41,956 nt of DNA from NCBI GenBank assembly GCA_019104865.1, contig JAHRWZ010000052.1:1-41956 (forward strand). The letters run 5' to 3'. Shown here in pieces: positions 1 through 8,608 of this stretch. Under the pieces are notes generated by a model. It did not search any database. It worked only from the letters and a program-made list of their open reading frames with translations, and was not told where the DNA came from. The stretch's first letter is position 1; each line of letters begins with the position of its first letter. The DNA comes from Castellaniella sp. (lineage in GTDB: Bacteria; Pseudomonadota; Gammaproteobacteria; Burkholderiales; Burkholderiaceae_B). A program made the translations under genes and the position numbers.

Positions 1-30
1 GGTGGATTGGAGCAAGGCCTTCATCAGGAT

Positions 31-1095
31 TTATTTCACCAGTTGCTTGAGTTCGCCCGCCGCGTAGCGCGCCGCCATGTCGGACAAGGGGATCGCCTTG
101 ATCTTCGAGGCATGGCCCGCCGTGCCGAACTGCTCGTAGCGCGCCAGGCAGACTTTCTTGGCCGCTTCGCGCGCGGGTTTCAGGTATTCGCGCGGATCGA
201 ACTTGCCGGGGTTTTCCGCCAGGAAGCGGCGGATCGCGCCGGTCATGGCCAGGCGGATGTCGGTGTCGATATTGACCTTCCGGACGCCGAATTTGATGGC
301 TTCCTGAAGCTCTTCCACCGGCACGCCGTAGGTTTCCTTCATGTCGCCACCGAACTGGCGGATCTCGGCCAGCAGTTCCTGGGGCACGCTGGAGCTGCCG
401 TGCATCACCAGATGGGTGTTCGGCAGACGGGCGTGGATTTCCTTGATCCGCTGCACGGACAGGATGTCGCCGGTGGGCTTGCGGGTGAATTTATAGGCGC
501 CGTGGCTGGTGCCGACCGCGATCGCGAGGGCGTCGAGCTGGGTCTGCTTGACGAAGTCGGCGGCCTGTTCCGGATCGGTCAGCAGCTGTTCGCGCGTCAT
601 GGTGCCCTCGGCGCCGTGACCGTCTTCCTTGTCGCCCTTCATGGTTTCCAGCGAGCCCAGGCAGCCCAGTTCGCCTTCGACGGTGATGCCCAGCGGATGC
701 GCCATGCCCACCACCCGTCGGGTGACGTCCAGGTTGTATTCGTAGGAAGAGATTGTCTTGCCGTCGGCCATCAGCGAGCCGTCCATCATGACACTGGAAA
801 AACCCAGATCGATGGCGCCCCGGCAGACGTCGGGCGACTGGCCGTGGTCCTGGTGCATGACGACCGGGATGTGCGGATAGGACTCGACGGCGGCCTGGAT
901 CAGGTATTTCAGGAAGCCTTCGCCGGCATATTTCCGGGCGCCGGCCGAGGCCTGCATGATGACGGGGCTGTCGGTCTGGGCGGCGGCCTCCATGATGGCC
1001 TGGACCTGCTCCAGATTGTTGACGTTGAAGGCGGGGATCCCGTAGCCGTGTTCGGCGGCGTGATCGAGGAGCTGACGCATGGAAACCAGGGCCAT
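31..1095 (-). CDS. fba: Class II fructose-1,6-bisphosphate aldolase
   Basis: This cytosolic zinc enzyme interconverts fructose-1,6-bisphosphate with dihydroxyacetone phosphate and glyceraldehyde-3-phosphate in glycolysis, gluconeogenesis and the Calvin cycle. The 354-residue protein has the class II hallmarks: HQDHG at 81-85 (catalytic Asp83, zinc His84), Glu140 in the TVEGELG strand, and zinc ligands His198 (GTSHG) and His232 (VMHGSSS). Length matches the CbbA-type branch of Proteobacteria. I chose the ATG at 1095 because GGAGGT lies 8 bases upstream; a longer in-frame extension to 1194 has no family resemblance. The stop is TAA. The nearest upstream gene, the mog homologue, lies 134 bp away on the same strand, so they may or may not share a transcript. 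Confidence 0.96.
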   Translation of the reverse strand: MALVSMRQLLDHAAEHGYGIPAFNVNNLEQVQAIMEAAAQTDSPVIMQASAGARKYAGEGFLKYLIQAAVESYPHIPVVMHQDHGQSPDVCRGAIDLGFSSVMMDGSLMADGKTISSYEYNLDVTRRVVGMAHPLGITVEGELGCLGSLETMKGDKEDGHGAEGTMTREQLLTDPEQAADFVKQTQLDALAIAVGTSHGAYKFTRKPTGDILSVQRIKEIHARLPNTHLVMHGSSSVPQELLAEIRQFGGDMKETYGVPVEELQEAIKFGVRKVNIDTDIRLAMTGAIRRFLAENPGKFDPREYLKPAREAAKKVCLARYEQFGTAGHASKIKAIPLSDMAARYAAGELKQLVK

Positions 1096-1229
1096 GGCTG
1101 GACCTCCAGAAGGATGAAATAGTGAAAAAACCGGATTCCGGGATTTTAAGGCGGAATGGGAATCGCTGCTGCGGTGCCCGGGTACGCCGTTCACCGCGAC
1201 GACGGGTATGCGCCAGTGCCCGGGACCGA

Positions 1230-1856
1230 TCAGGCTCCGCGCCGGGCCGACTTGGGCCGGAAGGCCCGGACCACGGTCTCGTGCGTTTCCACGTAAGGGC
1301 CGCCGATCAGGTCCAGGCAGTAGGGCACCGCGGCGAAAATACCCGGCACCTGAACGACACCGTCGTCGCCTCGCAGACCTTCCAGGGTTTCACGGATGGC
1401 CTTCGGCTGACCGGGAAGATTGATGATCAGCGCGGCGTGGCCGGGCAGTTCCCGCAGGACGGCCACCTGCCGCGACAGGATCGCGGTGGGCACGAACTTC
1501 AGGCTGACCTGGCGCATCTGCTCGCCAAATCCAGGCATTTCGCGCGTGGCCACGTCCAGAGTGGCCTCCGGCGTCACGTCCCGACGGGACGGGCCGGTGC
1601 CGCCGGTTGTCAGCACCAGATCGCAACGCGCCTCATCGACCAGTTCACGCAAGGTGGCCGCGATGCCCTCGCGCTCGTCGGGAATCAACCGCGACACGAT
1701 TAGCGGGGCCTGTGTCAGGGCCTGCCCCAGCCAGTCGGACAGGGCGGGAATGCCCTGATCCTGGTAGGCGCCGGACGAGGCCCTGTCGGATACGGACACC
1801 AGGCCCACAATGAGCTGGTCGGGGTGGCTGCGCTGCAAGGGAAAGGTAGCGGACAT
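1230..1856 (-). CDS. mog: Molybdopterin adenylyltransferase (Mog-type)
   Basis: Members of this family adenylylate molybdopterin with ATP so that molybdenum can be inserted, a late step of molybdenum-cofactor synthesis. The 208-residue protein shows the MoaB/Mog fold motifs: [13 protein letters not shown] near 17-29, [16 protein letters not shown] near 83-98, and [16 protein letters not shown] in the C-terminal half. The start is uncertain. The ATG at 1856 gives the usual Mog N-terminus but has no strong Shine-Dalgarno, while an ATG at 1892 adds 12 residues and lies only 8 bp from the divergent gene at 1901. It sits in a molybdenum neighbourhood with modE and modABC, which supports Mog over the closely related MoaB. 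Confidence 0.88.
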   Translation of the reverse strand: MSATFPLQRSHPDQLIVGLVSVSDRASSGAYQDQGIPALSDWLGQALTQAPLIVSRLIPDEREGIAATLRELVDEARCDLVLTTGGTGPSRRDVTPEATLDVATREMPGFGEQMRQVSLKFVPTAILSRQVAVLRELPGHAALIINLPGQPKAIRETLEGLRGDDGVVQVPGIFAAVPYCLDLIGGPYVETHETVVRAFRPKSARRGA

Positions 1857-1900
1857 AGGATAGACTGGTACGCATTCGGAAATACCCACCATTCTATGAG

Positions 1901-2788
1901 ATGAATACCCTGTTGCTGGTCGGAGGCGATCTGTGCCTGCGGACCGCCGCCCTGCTGGATCCCGTCGAATGGGCCTGCACCGGCCTGCGCCGCCGGCCCA
2001 TGCCCGCCACGCCGGGCTCGCTGATGCGCTGGATTCAGGCGGACCTCGGCAGGCCCGACAGCCTGGCGCTGTGGGGGCCGGCGGGCCAAGACGTCGCGGC
2101 CTGTCCAGCCCCGACGCATCTGCTGTATGCCCCCGCCCCCGGCGCCTGGACCCCCGACGCCTATGCTCAGGCCTACCCTGAAGGGCTGGAGGCTCTGCTG
2201 TCGGCGCTGCCGGACCTGCACGCGGTAAAGCGCTGCGTGATGGTGGCCTCTTCGGCCATCTGGGGGCCGGGCGCCGACGGGGCCTGGATCACCGAGGACA
2301 CGCCGCCCAACCCGGGCGATTTCCGGGGGGCGCCGATGCTGGCCGCCGAAGCCCTGCTGCGGCAGCAACTGCCCGGGCGCGGAGTGACCCTGCGCCTGTC
2401 CGGCCTGTACGGCCCGGGGCGCCTGCGTCTGATCGACGGCCTGCGGGCCGGCCGGATCACCGCTCCGGGCGGCCCCGGTCACTGGGCCAACCGGATCCAT
2501 GTAGACGACGCCGCCCGGGCCTGCGCCCACCTGCTGACACTTCCCAGCCCTCATTCCAGCTACATCGGCACGGACGACCATCCCTGGCCAACGGCGCAGC
2601 TCTATGCCGCGCTGGCACAGCTGGCCGGCGGCCCCCCACCAGCCACCCTGCCGCGCCCCGCCGACGGCAAGCGCCTGTCCAATGCCCGGTTGCGGGCGAG
2701 CGGCTGGCACCCCGTCTGGCCCGACGCTCGGGACGGATACGCCGCCCTGATGGCGGATACGGCCATGCCTGCCATCCCTGCCCGGTGA
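1901..2788 (+). CDS. SDR-fold NAD(P)-binding protein, atypical (YeeZ-like)
   Basis: This 295-residue protein resembles the extended short-chain dehydrogenase/epimerase superfamily. The N-terminus LLLVGGDL is a reduced nucleotide-binding loop. A strand VMVASSAIWGPG follows near 113-124, then the ETSP-like segment EDTPPNPGDFRG, a substrate-side LRLSGLYGPGRL, and NRIHVDDAARA near 197-207. The usual YxxxK catalytic pair is absent: the Lys-bearing helix reads APMLAAEALLRQ. This is also seen in the atypical SDR subgroup that includes YeeZ. It may be a divergent reductase or a non-catalytic nucleotide-binding protein; no substrate can be assigned. It diverges from mog and is followed 24 bp later by modE, so the two may be co-transcribed. 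Confidence 0.8.
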   Translation: MNTLLLVGGDLCLRTAALLDPVEWACTGLRRRPMPATPGSLMRWIQADLGRPDSLALWGPAGQDVAACPAPTHLLYAPAPGAWTPDAYAQAYPEGLEALLSALPDLHAVKRCVMVASSAIWGPGADGAWITEDTPPNPGDFRGAPMLAAEALLRQQLPGRGVTLRLSGLYGPGRLRLIDGLRAGRITAPGGPGHWANRIHVDDAARACAHLLTLPSPHSSYIGTDDHPWPTAQLYAALAQLAGGPPPATLPRPADGKRLSNARLRASGWHPVWPDARDGYAALMADTAMPAIPAR

Positions 2789-2812
2789 CGCCTTCTCTTT
2801 CCTTTCCCGACC

Positions 2813-3682
2813 ATGTCAGACGCCTCGCTCCCCCCCGTCCCCGATCACACCGGCATCGAACTTACGACCACACTCAGCCTGAGCAGCGGCGAGCAACGCT
2901 GGGGCTCGGAACGGCGCATGGCCCTGCTGGCGGCAATCGACACCGAAGGCTCGATCAGCGCGGCGGCGCGCAAGGTCGGCCTGAGCTACAAGGCGGCCTG
3001 GGATGCCGTGGACATGATGAACAGTCTGGCCGGCGGCCTGCTCGTGGAGCGCATCACCGGCGGCAAACGCGGCGGCGGCGCGCTATTGACAGCGCGGGCC
3101 CGCGAACTGGTCGCCTGGTATCAGGCCGTGCAGGCCGAACACCAACGATTCATGGACGTCCTGTCGCGCTTCGGCCCGGATGGCGCGCGCAACCTGGACC
3201 TGCTGCACAGCATGGCCCTGCAGACCTCGGCACGCAACCGCTTCGAAGGCGCCATCAGCCGGATCGAATCCGGCCGGGTCAACGACCGCCTGCACCTTCA
3301 GCTGGAGGAGCAGGTCACCCTGACGGCGACGCTGACGCACGCCAGCACCGAGCGACTGGCTCTGGCGCCGGGGCGTCGGGCTCTAGCTTTCATCAAGGCG
3401 CAGGCCATCCGTATCCGGCCCATTGGGGCGGCTGGCCATCCAGACGGCGCGGAAAATTCGTCGACCGGGGAATTGCCGGCTGACATGACCTGCTGGAGCG
3501 GGCGCGTCAGCCATCGGACCGATGGAGATGGCCTGGGGGAAATCAGCCTGGACATCACGCCGCACATCCGGATCACCGGCCTGACGGCGGCCCGGGACTT
3601 CGCCGACCCCAGGCTGGATATGGGCTCGACGGCCCAAGCCTGCTTTCAGAGCCGGGATGTCCTGATCGGCACACTGGACTGA
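2813..3682 (+). CDS. modE: Molybdate-responsive transcriptional regulator ModE
   Basis: ModE binds molybdate and then represses the modABC importer and can activate molybdoenzyme genes. The 289-residue protein has the full ModE layout. A winged helix-turn-helix occupies about 28-105 (GSISAAARKVGLSYKAAWDA at 46-65). The first Mop/TOBE molybdate-binding domain runs from 138 (SARNRFEGAISRIESG) to about 203, and a second from about 224 to the end. The linker between the Mop domains is long and polar. The gene converges on modC, with only 4 bp between the stop codons. No strong ribosome-binding site precedes the ATG. A matching operator lies in front of modA (5937-5960). Confidence 0.93.
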   Translation: MSDASLPPVPDHTGIELTTTLSLSSGEQRWGSERRMALLAAIDTEGSISAAARKVGLSYKAAWDAVDMMNSLAGGLLVERITGGKRGGGALLTARARELVAWYQAVQAEHQRFMDVLSRFGPDGARNLDLLHSMALQTSARNRFEGAISRIESGRVNDRLHLQLEEQVTLTATLTHASTERLALAPGRRALAFIKAQAIRIRPIGAAGHPDGAENSSTGELPADMTCWSGRVSHRTDGDGLGEISLDITPHIRITGLTAARDFADPRLDMGSTAQACFQSRDVLIGTLD

Positions 3683-3686
3683 CCCA

Positions 3687-4460
3687 TCAGCGCCCGCCTG
3701 TGGCGGCCTGCGGAAATCGCTGCGACCCGGCCACGGATTCCTGTCCGCGGATCTCGCCCTGGGCAATATGGAAAACCTGATCGGCCAGCGCCTCGACGTC
3801 GGCCGGGTCATGCGTGATCAGGACGGTCGGGATATCGATATCCCGCTGCAGCTGGGCCAGTTCCACCCGCATCCGGGCACGCAGATCCGCATCCAGCGCC
3901 GACAACGGTTCGTCCAGCAGCAGCAGCCCCGGGTCGGTGGACAAGGCCCGCGCCAGCGCCACCCGCTGACGCTGGCCACCGGATAGTTCGGCCGGGTAAC
4001 GCCCCAGCAGCCCACCCAGGTGAAAGGCCCGCACCCAGCGCTGCGCCGCCGCCGGCAGGCTGCGCCGGCCGAACCACCAGCAAACGTCACCGCTTTCGGC
4101 GCGGTGCCCCGGAAACGTCCAGCCATGCCAGTTCAGCCAGCCTCGCTGCAGACCAAAGCCAATGTTCTGGCGGACGGTCAGATACGGGAACAGGGCATAG
4201 TCCTGGAACAGATAGGCCAGACGCCGCTCGCGCGGCGGGACGTCGATGCCTGCGGCATGGTCGAACAACACCCGTCCGTCCACCACGATCCGCCCCTGCG
4301 CGGGCCGCAGCAGGCCGGCAATCGCCTGCATCGTCAGCGTCTTGCCTGCCCCGGACGGCCCGAACAGGGCCACACGTCGGGCATCGGTTCGCCAGCGCGG
4401 CCGCAGCAGAAAGCCGTCCTGCCCACCGACCTGGCACCGGATATCGACGTCGAGGCTCAT
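3687..4460 (-). CDS. modC: Molybdate ABC transporter ATP-binding protein ModC (short form)
   Basis: This is the ATPase that powers molybdate import by ModAB at the inner membrane. It carries Walker A GPSGAGKT, signature LSGGQRQR, Walker B LLLLDEPLSALD and a switch His in LITHD. At 257 residues it ends about 20 residues after the switch region. It therefore lacks the C-terminal Mop/TOBE regulatory domain present in the roughly 350-residue E. coli-type ModC. The start ATG at 4460 overlaps the modB stop as ATGA, with GGAGCG just upstream, which indicates translational coupling. A longer in-frame reading to 4535 lies inside modB and is rejected. It is the last gene of modABC. Confidence 0.94.
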   Translation of the reverse strand: MSLDVDIRCQVGGQDGFLLRPRWRTDARRVALFGPSGAGKTLTMQAIAGLLRPAQGRIVVDGRVLFDHAAGIDVPPRERRLAYLFQDYALFPYLTVRQNIGFGLQRGWLNWHGWTFPGHRAESGDVCWWFGRRSLPAAAQRWVRAFHLGGLLGRYPAELSGGQRQRVALARALSTDPGLLLLDEPLSALDADLRARMRVELAQLQRDIDIPTVLITHDPADVEALADQVFHIAQGEIRGQESVAGSQRFPQAATGGR

Positions 4461-5143
4461 GTCGCGCTCCGGGCGCGGCGCGCGGCACGCCCCCCCGGCA
4501 TCAGCCAGGCCGCCAGACACAACACGACGACGCACGTCGCCGAGGTTACCAGCACCAGGATATTGGCCGTGCCGTCATCACCCGCCTGTACCGCCTCGTA
4601 GATGGCGATCGACAGGGTCTGTGTCTTCCCGGGGATATTGCCGGCAACCATCAGTGTCGCGCCGAATTCCCCCAGGGCCCGTGCGAAAGCCAGCAGCACC
4701 CCGGCCAGGATGCCACGCCCGGCCAGAGGCAGACTGACGCGACAAAACACCGCCGCCGGGGACAGCCCCAGCACAGCGGCCGCCTGCTCCAGCCGATGGT
4801 CCACGTCCAGGAAAGCCGCCCGGGCTGCCTTCAGCACCATGGGCAGCGCCACGATCGCCGCCGCCACGACGGCGCCCTGCCAGGTGAAGACCAGCTCGAT
4901 GCCATGCGACTGCAGCCAGACCCCCAGCCAGCCGCGCCGGCCAAACAGCACCAGCAGGTAATAGCCGGTGACGGTGGGCGGCAGCACCATGGGCAAGGTC
5001 AGGAAGGCATCGACCACATCGCTGGCACGCGACGACCAGCGCGACAGGCCATAGGCGACCGCGACCCCGCCGACCGTCGCCAGGACGGTCGCCCAGCCGG
5101 CCACTTTCAGGGACAGCAGCAAGGGCACCCAAAGACCGGACAT
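4457..5143 (-). CDS. modB: Molybdate ABC transporter permease ModB
   Basis: This is the membrane channel of the molybdate importer. The 228-residue hydrophobic protein has about five transmembrane segments and the ABC-permease EAA loop with the GI-x5-G-type signature (ALGEFGATLMVAGNIPG in the C-terminal half). The motif LTLPMVLPPTVTGYYLL is typical of ModB. The chosen ATG at 5143 follows the modA TGA by 4 bp (TGACATCATG), so translation is probably coupled. The modB stop overlaps the modC start. Upstream in-frame starts would run into modA and are less likely. Confidence 0.93.
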   Translation of the reverse strand: MSGLWVPLLLSLKVAGWATVLATVGGVAVAYGLSRWSSRASDVVDAFLTLPMVLPPTVTGYYLLVLFGRRGWLGVWLQSHGIELVFTWQGAVVAAAIVALPMVLKAARAAFLDVDHRLEQAAAVLGLSPAAVFCRVSLPLAGRGILAGVLLAFARALGEFGATLMVAGNIPGKTQTLSIAIYEAVQAGDDGTANILVLVTSATCVVVLCLAAWLMPGGRAARRARSAT

Positions 5144-5147
5144 GATG

Positions 5148-5900
5148 TCAGGGCCTGGCAAACCCGTATCGCGCCAGCACGGCCTGGCCGTCCGGCGATA
5201 CGACATATTTCAGGAAGCCGGCGGCTTCCGGCGCCAGGCCGTCGCGCCGCACCAGCGCGATCGGATAGACCACCGGTTCGGGGGTGTCGACGGTCTGCAC
5301 GACCTTGACCTTGTCCCTCATGACGGCGGCATCGGTGGCGAACACGAACCCCGCGTCCACCTCGCCGCGCTCGACATAGCTGAGTACCTGACGCACATTC
5401 TGGCCCAGGATCTCGCGCGACTGAACCGCATCCCAGGCGCCGGCCTTTTCGAGCGCCACGCGGGTATACCTGCCCACTGGCACCGAATCCGGGTTGCCCA
5501 GCGCGATCCGCTTGACCCTGGGTTTTTCCAGATCCTTCAGCGACCCGATGTGGCGCGGATTGTCGGCTGGCACGACCAGCACGATTTCGTTGCGCACAAA
5601 GTTCACCCGGGTGGCCGGGTCGATCGCCTCGGCGCCGGCCGCCTGGTCCATGGCCTTCTGGTCGGCGGACGCAAAAACGTCGGCCGGCGCCCCTTCGATA
5701 ATCTGGCGCAACACGACATCCGAAGCCCCGAACGTAGTCAGCACCTTCGTGCCCGGATGGGCGGCCTCGTACCGGGATGCCAGATCCTTGAATGCATTGG
5801 TCAGGCTAGCGGCCCCCGATACCAGTACCTCGCCCGCCATGACGGGGACCATGGCGCAGGACAAAACCCCTGCAATCAACACACGGCGAAACGGCAGCAT
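5148..5900 (-). CDS. modA: Molybdate-binding periplasmic protein ModA
   Basis: This high-affinity solute-binding protein captures molybdate (or tungstate) in the periplasm and delivers it to ModBC. The 250-residue precursor begins with a signal peptide, positive MLPFRR followed by a hydrophobic core and a cleavage site near VMA-GEV (residues 20-24). The mature part shows ModA features: VSGAASLTNAFKDLA, GAPADVFASADQKAMD, RNEIVLVVP and IALGNPDSVPVGRY. GGAG lies 7 bases before the ATG. The 183-bp region upstream, shared with divergent xerD, contains a ModE-type inverted repeat, so repression by molybdate-loaded ModE is expected. Confidence 0.95.
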   Translation of the reverse strand: MLPFRRVLIAGVLSCAMVPVMAGEVLVSGAASLTNAFKDLASRYEAAHPGTKVLTTFGASDVVLRQIIEGAPADVFASADQKAMDQAAGAEAIDPATRVNFVRNEIVLVVPADNPRHIGSLKDLEKPRVKRIALGNPDSVPVGRYTRVALEKAGAWDAVQSREILGQNVRQVLSYVERGEVDAGFVFATDAAVMRDKVKVVQTVDTPEPVVYPIALVRRDGLAPEAAGFLKYVVSPDGQAVLARYGFARP

Positions 5901-5936
5901 TCACAACTCCGGTAGTCTCGAACTGATTTCCGGTAT

Positions 5937-5960
5937 CGTAATATATATAGGTATATTCCG
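5937..5960. promoter_or_regulatory. Candidate ModE operator upstream of modA
   Basis: The arms CGTAATATA (5937-5945) and TATATTCCG (5952-5960) form an inverted repeat matching at 8 of 9 positions with a 6-bp spacer. Both size and the CGnnATAT core resemble the E. coli ModE site. It sits 36 bp upstream of the modA start codon in an otherwise GC-rich region, where it would overlap the modA promoter. Confidence 0.7.
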
Positions 5961-6083
5961 CTATCAGGCTGCGACCATAAATGGAGACGCCTCTGGCAGG
6001 GGCGGTAAAATAGGTGCCGGACCACCCCCGTTGCCCGCCACTTCCGCACCGTTTCCCGTGTTTTCCGCCTGATCTGCCCAGAC

Positions 6084-6989
6084 ATGGCCATTTCGCCTTC
6101 GCCCTTTCCCACGATCGATGCATTTCTGGATGCCCTATGGCTGGAAGACGGCCTGGCGGACAACACCCTGTCGGCTTACCGCAGAGACCTCACCGCATTC
6201 GCCCACTGGCTGCGGGCCGCGCAGGACCGCCCCCCCGAATCGGCGCACCGCGAAGACATCCAGGCCTGGCTGGCGGCGCAACACCAGCAGACCAAGGCCA
6301 GCACGGCCAACCGCCGTCTGGCGGCACTGCGCCGCTTCTACCTGTGGGCGCTGCGTCGCAGCCTGTGCCACGAAGACCCTTGCCTGGGCCTGCACAGCGC
6401 CCGCCAGCCCGCCCGTTTCCCCAAGACCCTGTCCGAAGCCCAGGTCGATGCCCTGCTGGAAGCCCCGGACACCGACGCCACGCTGGGTCTGCGTGATCGC
6501 GCCATGCTGGAAACTTTGTATGCCACGGGCCTGCGCGTCAGCGAACTGGTGCACCTGACAGTGCAGGACACCAGTCTGAACGACGGGGTGGTGCGCGTGG
6601 TCATGGGCAAAGGCGCGAAGGACCGTCTGGTGCCGCTGGGCGCCGAAGCCCTGCACTGGATCGAACGATATCTGCGCGAAAGCCGCCCCGCCATCCTGGG
6701 GGCGCGTCTCTGCGATGCCTTGTTCGCCACGACACGCGGGGCGGCCATGACCCGCCAGGCGTTCTGGCTGCTGATCCGGAAATACGCCCTGCAGGCCAAC
6801 ATCCGGGTCCCGCTCTCGCCCCACGTGCTGCGTCACGCCTTTGCCACCCATCTCTTGAACCACGGCGCCGACCTGCGCGTCGTGCAGATGCTGCTGGGCC
6901 ATGCCGACATCTCCACCACGCAGATTTATACCCACGTCGCCCGCGAGCGGCTGAAAACCCTGCACGCGCAGCATCACCCACGGGCATGA
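6084..6989 (+). CDS. xerD: Site-specific tyrosine recombinase XerD
   Basis: XerD works with XerC at dif to resolve chromosome dimers at division. The 301-residue protein has the N-terminal SAM-like core-binding domain (about 8-95) and the catalytic domain. All catalytic residues are visible: Arg151 (ATGLRVSEL), Lys176 (GKGAKDR), His247 and Arg250 (HVLRH), His273 (LGHADIST) and nucleophile Tyr282 (IYTHV). Length and the terminal ARERLKTLHAQHHPRA fit XerD rather than XerC or a phage integrase. It stands alone, divergent from modA, and is a housekeeping gene rather than a sign of an element here. Confidence 0.93.
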   Translation: MAISPSPFPTIDAFLDALWLEDGLADNTLSAYRRDLTAFAHWLRAAQDRPPESAHREDIQAWLAAQHQQTKASTANRRLAALRRFYLWALRRSLCHEDPCLGLHSARQPARFPKTLSEAQVDALLEAPDTDATLGLRDRAMLETLYATGLRVSELVHLTVQDTSLNDGVVRVVMGKGAKDRLVPLGAEALHWIERYLRESRPAILGARLCDALFATTRGAAMTRQAFWLLIRKYALQANIRVPLSPHVLRHAFATHLLNHGADLRVVQMLLGHADISTTQIYTHVARERLKTLHAQHHPRA

Positions 6990-7231
6990 CGACCGGCCGG
7001 ACGGCCCCCCCCGGATCCCAGCCCACTTACCCACATCCCCCGTGGATAACTCGATGGACAACCGTAGGACAGATTCGTCACAGCCAGACCTGGCGCGGGT
7101 CTCAGGTTCCGCGGTCGATGCGGGACCACCAGGCAGCCGGCGCCCCCTTCCGAATACGGATAACACCCAACACACCGAAGCGAAGAAATCGGACACAATT
7201 CACGCTGGGTGATTTACACCACCGGAAACCC
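6990..7231. other. Intergenic region with DnaA-box-like inverted pair
   Basis: This 242-bp gap lies between xerD and the ybaK homologue. TTACCCACA (7027-7035) and CGTGGATAA (7041-7049) each differ from a consensus DnaA box (TTATCCACA or its complement) at one base and face each other across 5 bp. Further ATGGACAA- and GGATAACAC-like words follow. I see no gene here, and no clear promoter or terminator. Confidence 0.3.
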
Positions 7232-7729
7232 ATGTCAAAGACCAAGCACACCTCTGAAACGCCGGCCACCCACTGGCTGCGGCAGCGGAAAATCCCGTTC
7301 GGCGAACACCCCTACGACTACGTGGACCACGGCGGCGCGCGCGAAGCGGCGCATCAGCTGGGGGTACCACCGCACCAGGTTGCCAAGACCCTGATCATGG
7401 AAGACGAGCACGGCCATCCGCTGGTGGTGCTGATGCACGGCGATTGCGAGGTTTCCACCAAAAACCTGGCGCGCCAGACCGGCGCCAAAAAAATTGTCCC
7501 CTGCACGCCGGACACGGCCCAGCGCAATTCCGGCTACCAGGTCGGCGGCACATCGCCGTTCGCCACGCGCAAGCAGATGCCCGTGTGGGTCGAGCAGACC
7601 CTGCTGGACTACGACACGATCTATCTGAACGGCGGGCGGCGCGGGTATCTGATCAGCATCGCGCCCAGCGTGCTGACTCGGGAATTGGGGGGAAAGCCGG
7701 TGCAAGTGGCGCTAGGCGACGAACACTGA
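7232..7729 (+). CDS. ybaK: YbaK/EbsC-family Cys-tRNA(Pro) deacylase
   Basis: Members hydrolyse Cys-tRNA(Pro) formed by prolyl-tRNA synthetase, keeping cysteine out of proline codons. The 165-residue protein fits the YbaK length and has the conserved VAKTLI segment with the probable catalytic Lys52, the VLMHGDCEVSTKNLA loop, GYQVGGTSPF, and a C-terminal YLNGGRRGYLISI. I chose the ATG at 7232 because the homologous N-terminus begins there. The open frame extends to 6986, but that part is unlike the family. The gene converges on the hydrolase at 7739 with 9 bp between stop codons. Confidence 0.9.
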   Translation: MSKTKHTSETPATHWLRQRKIPFGEHPYDYVDHGGAREAAHQLGVPPHQVAKTLIMEDEHGHPLVVLMHGDCEVSTKNLARQTGAKKIVPCTPDTAQRNSGYQVGGTSPFATRKQMPVWVEQTLLDYDTIYLNGGRRGYLISIAPSVLTRELGGKPVQVALGDEH

Positions 7730-7738
7730 CCGGAAAAC

Positions 7739-8608
7739 TCAGGGCAGCACATCGACATCCACCGTCTGCAAGTGCCCGTCGCCAACATAGGGGATGATGC
7801 CGTGCACACGGATTCTCTGCGCGGTGTCCCGGGCACAGACATGATCCTCGGGCGGGCAGTAATCGATGGCGACCACGGGCAGGCCGTACTCCCGGACAGT
7901 CTGCGCCTGCCCCAGAAGCCAGGCCCGGTCCGTCTCGGAAACCACCACATACTTCCCCTGGGCCTGGCTCCAGCCGCGATACAAGGATTCGAAGGCGACC
8001 GCATCCACTTGGTCATGCAGATCGGGCAACAGTTCGAAACCCCGGTTCAGGATCAGCATGGCCTGCGGATACGCCCGCCGCAGGGCACGGATCAGCCGCA
8101 CCAGTCCCTGGCGCTGACGCTCCAGCATCGCGGCATCCTTTCCCAGCAACTGATAGGAATCGAGCGTATCCAGGAAAAACCCCTGGTAGCCGGCCTTCCA
8201 CAAAGGCGCCGCCACGCGGGAAACAAAAAAATCGGACCAGCCTGGGGCCGACTGATCGATGATCCGCGCCTGCCAGGTATCGTTGCGGCCCGCCAGCCAC
8301 TGCCGTGGCATCCGGGCGAAGTAGGGCCGCGAGGCCAACACCTCGCCCACACTGACATAGGCCAGCCAGCGGGTCCGACCCTGCCCTCGCGGCGGCGGCA
8401 CGAAGTCGTGATCGGGTTCGAGCACAGCCACATCGAAGCGGGACAATTCGGACACTGGCGCCGCGCCACCGTAATAGAACACGATACTGGAGAAATCCGC
8501 AGCGCCCGCAGGCCTGGCCAGCCCCAAAAGGACCAGGGGCATCCACAGGATTCCGCGCCGGAACCAGGCACCGACGACCGCCAGGACAGAAACCATGCGT
8601 CTAGCCAT
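7739..8608 (-). CDS. Stand-alone GH114-type glycoside hydrolase, eighth gene of the pel operon
   Basis: This 289-residue exported protein resembles the GH114/PelA hydrolase domain (endo-alpha-1,4-galactosaminidase-like TIM barrel). A long signal peptide (about 1-37, ending near AGA-ADF) precedes the catalytic part. Motifs in order: VAVLEPDHD at 60-68, YVSVGE at 84-89, GFFLDTLDSY with Asp147, ILNRGFELLP at 186-195, AFESLYRGW with Glu207, and VVAIDYCP near 245. Asp147 and Glu207 sit where P. aeruginosa PelA has its catalytic acids D160 and E218. The ATG overlaps the pelG stop by 8 bp (ATGGCTAG), so the gene is translationally coupled to the operon. A second ATG at 8596 is possible. The likely role is cutting Pel during export or turnover, or trimming it in the periplasm. 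See the finding on PelA, whose own hydrolase domain looks degenerate. Confidence 0.88.
   Translation of the reverse strand: MARRMVSVLAVVGAWFRRGILWMPLVLLGLARPAGAADFSSIVFYYGGAAPVSELSRFDVAVLEPDHDFVPPPRGQGRTRWLAYVSVGEVLASRPYFARMPRQWLAGRNDTWQARIIDQSAPGWSDFFVSRVAAPLWKAGYQGFFLDTLDSYQLLGKDAAMLERQRQGLVRLIRALRRAYPQAMLILNRGFELLPDLHDQVDAVAFESLYRGWSQAQGKYVVVSETDRAWLLGQAQTVREYGLPVVAIDYCPPEDHVCARDTAQRIRVHGIIPYVGDGHLQTVDVDVLP

Noticed and set aside
6084..6989. xerD as an integrase of a mobile element
   Set aside because: Length, catalytic spacing and C-terminus fit housekeeping XerD, and there is no att site or element around it.
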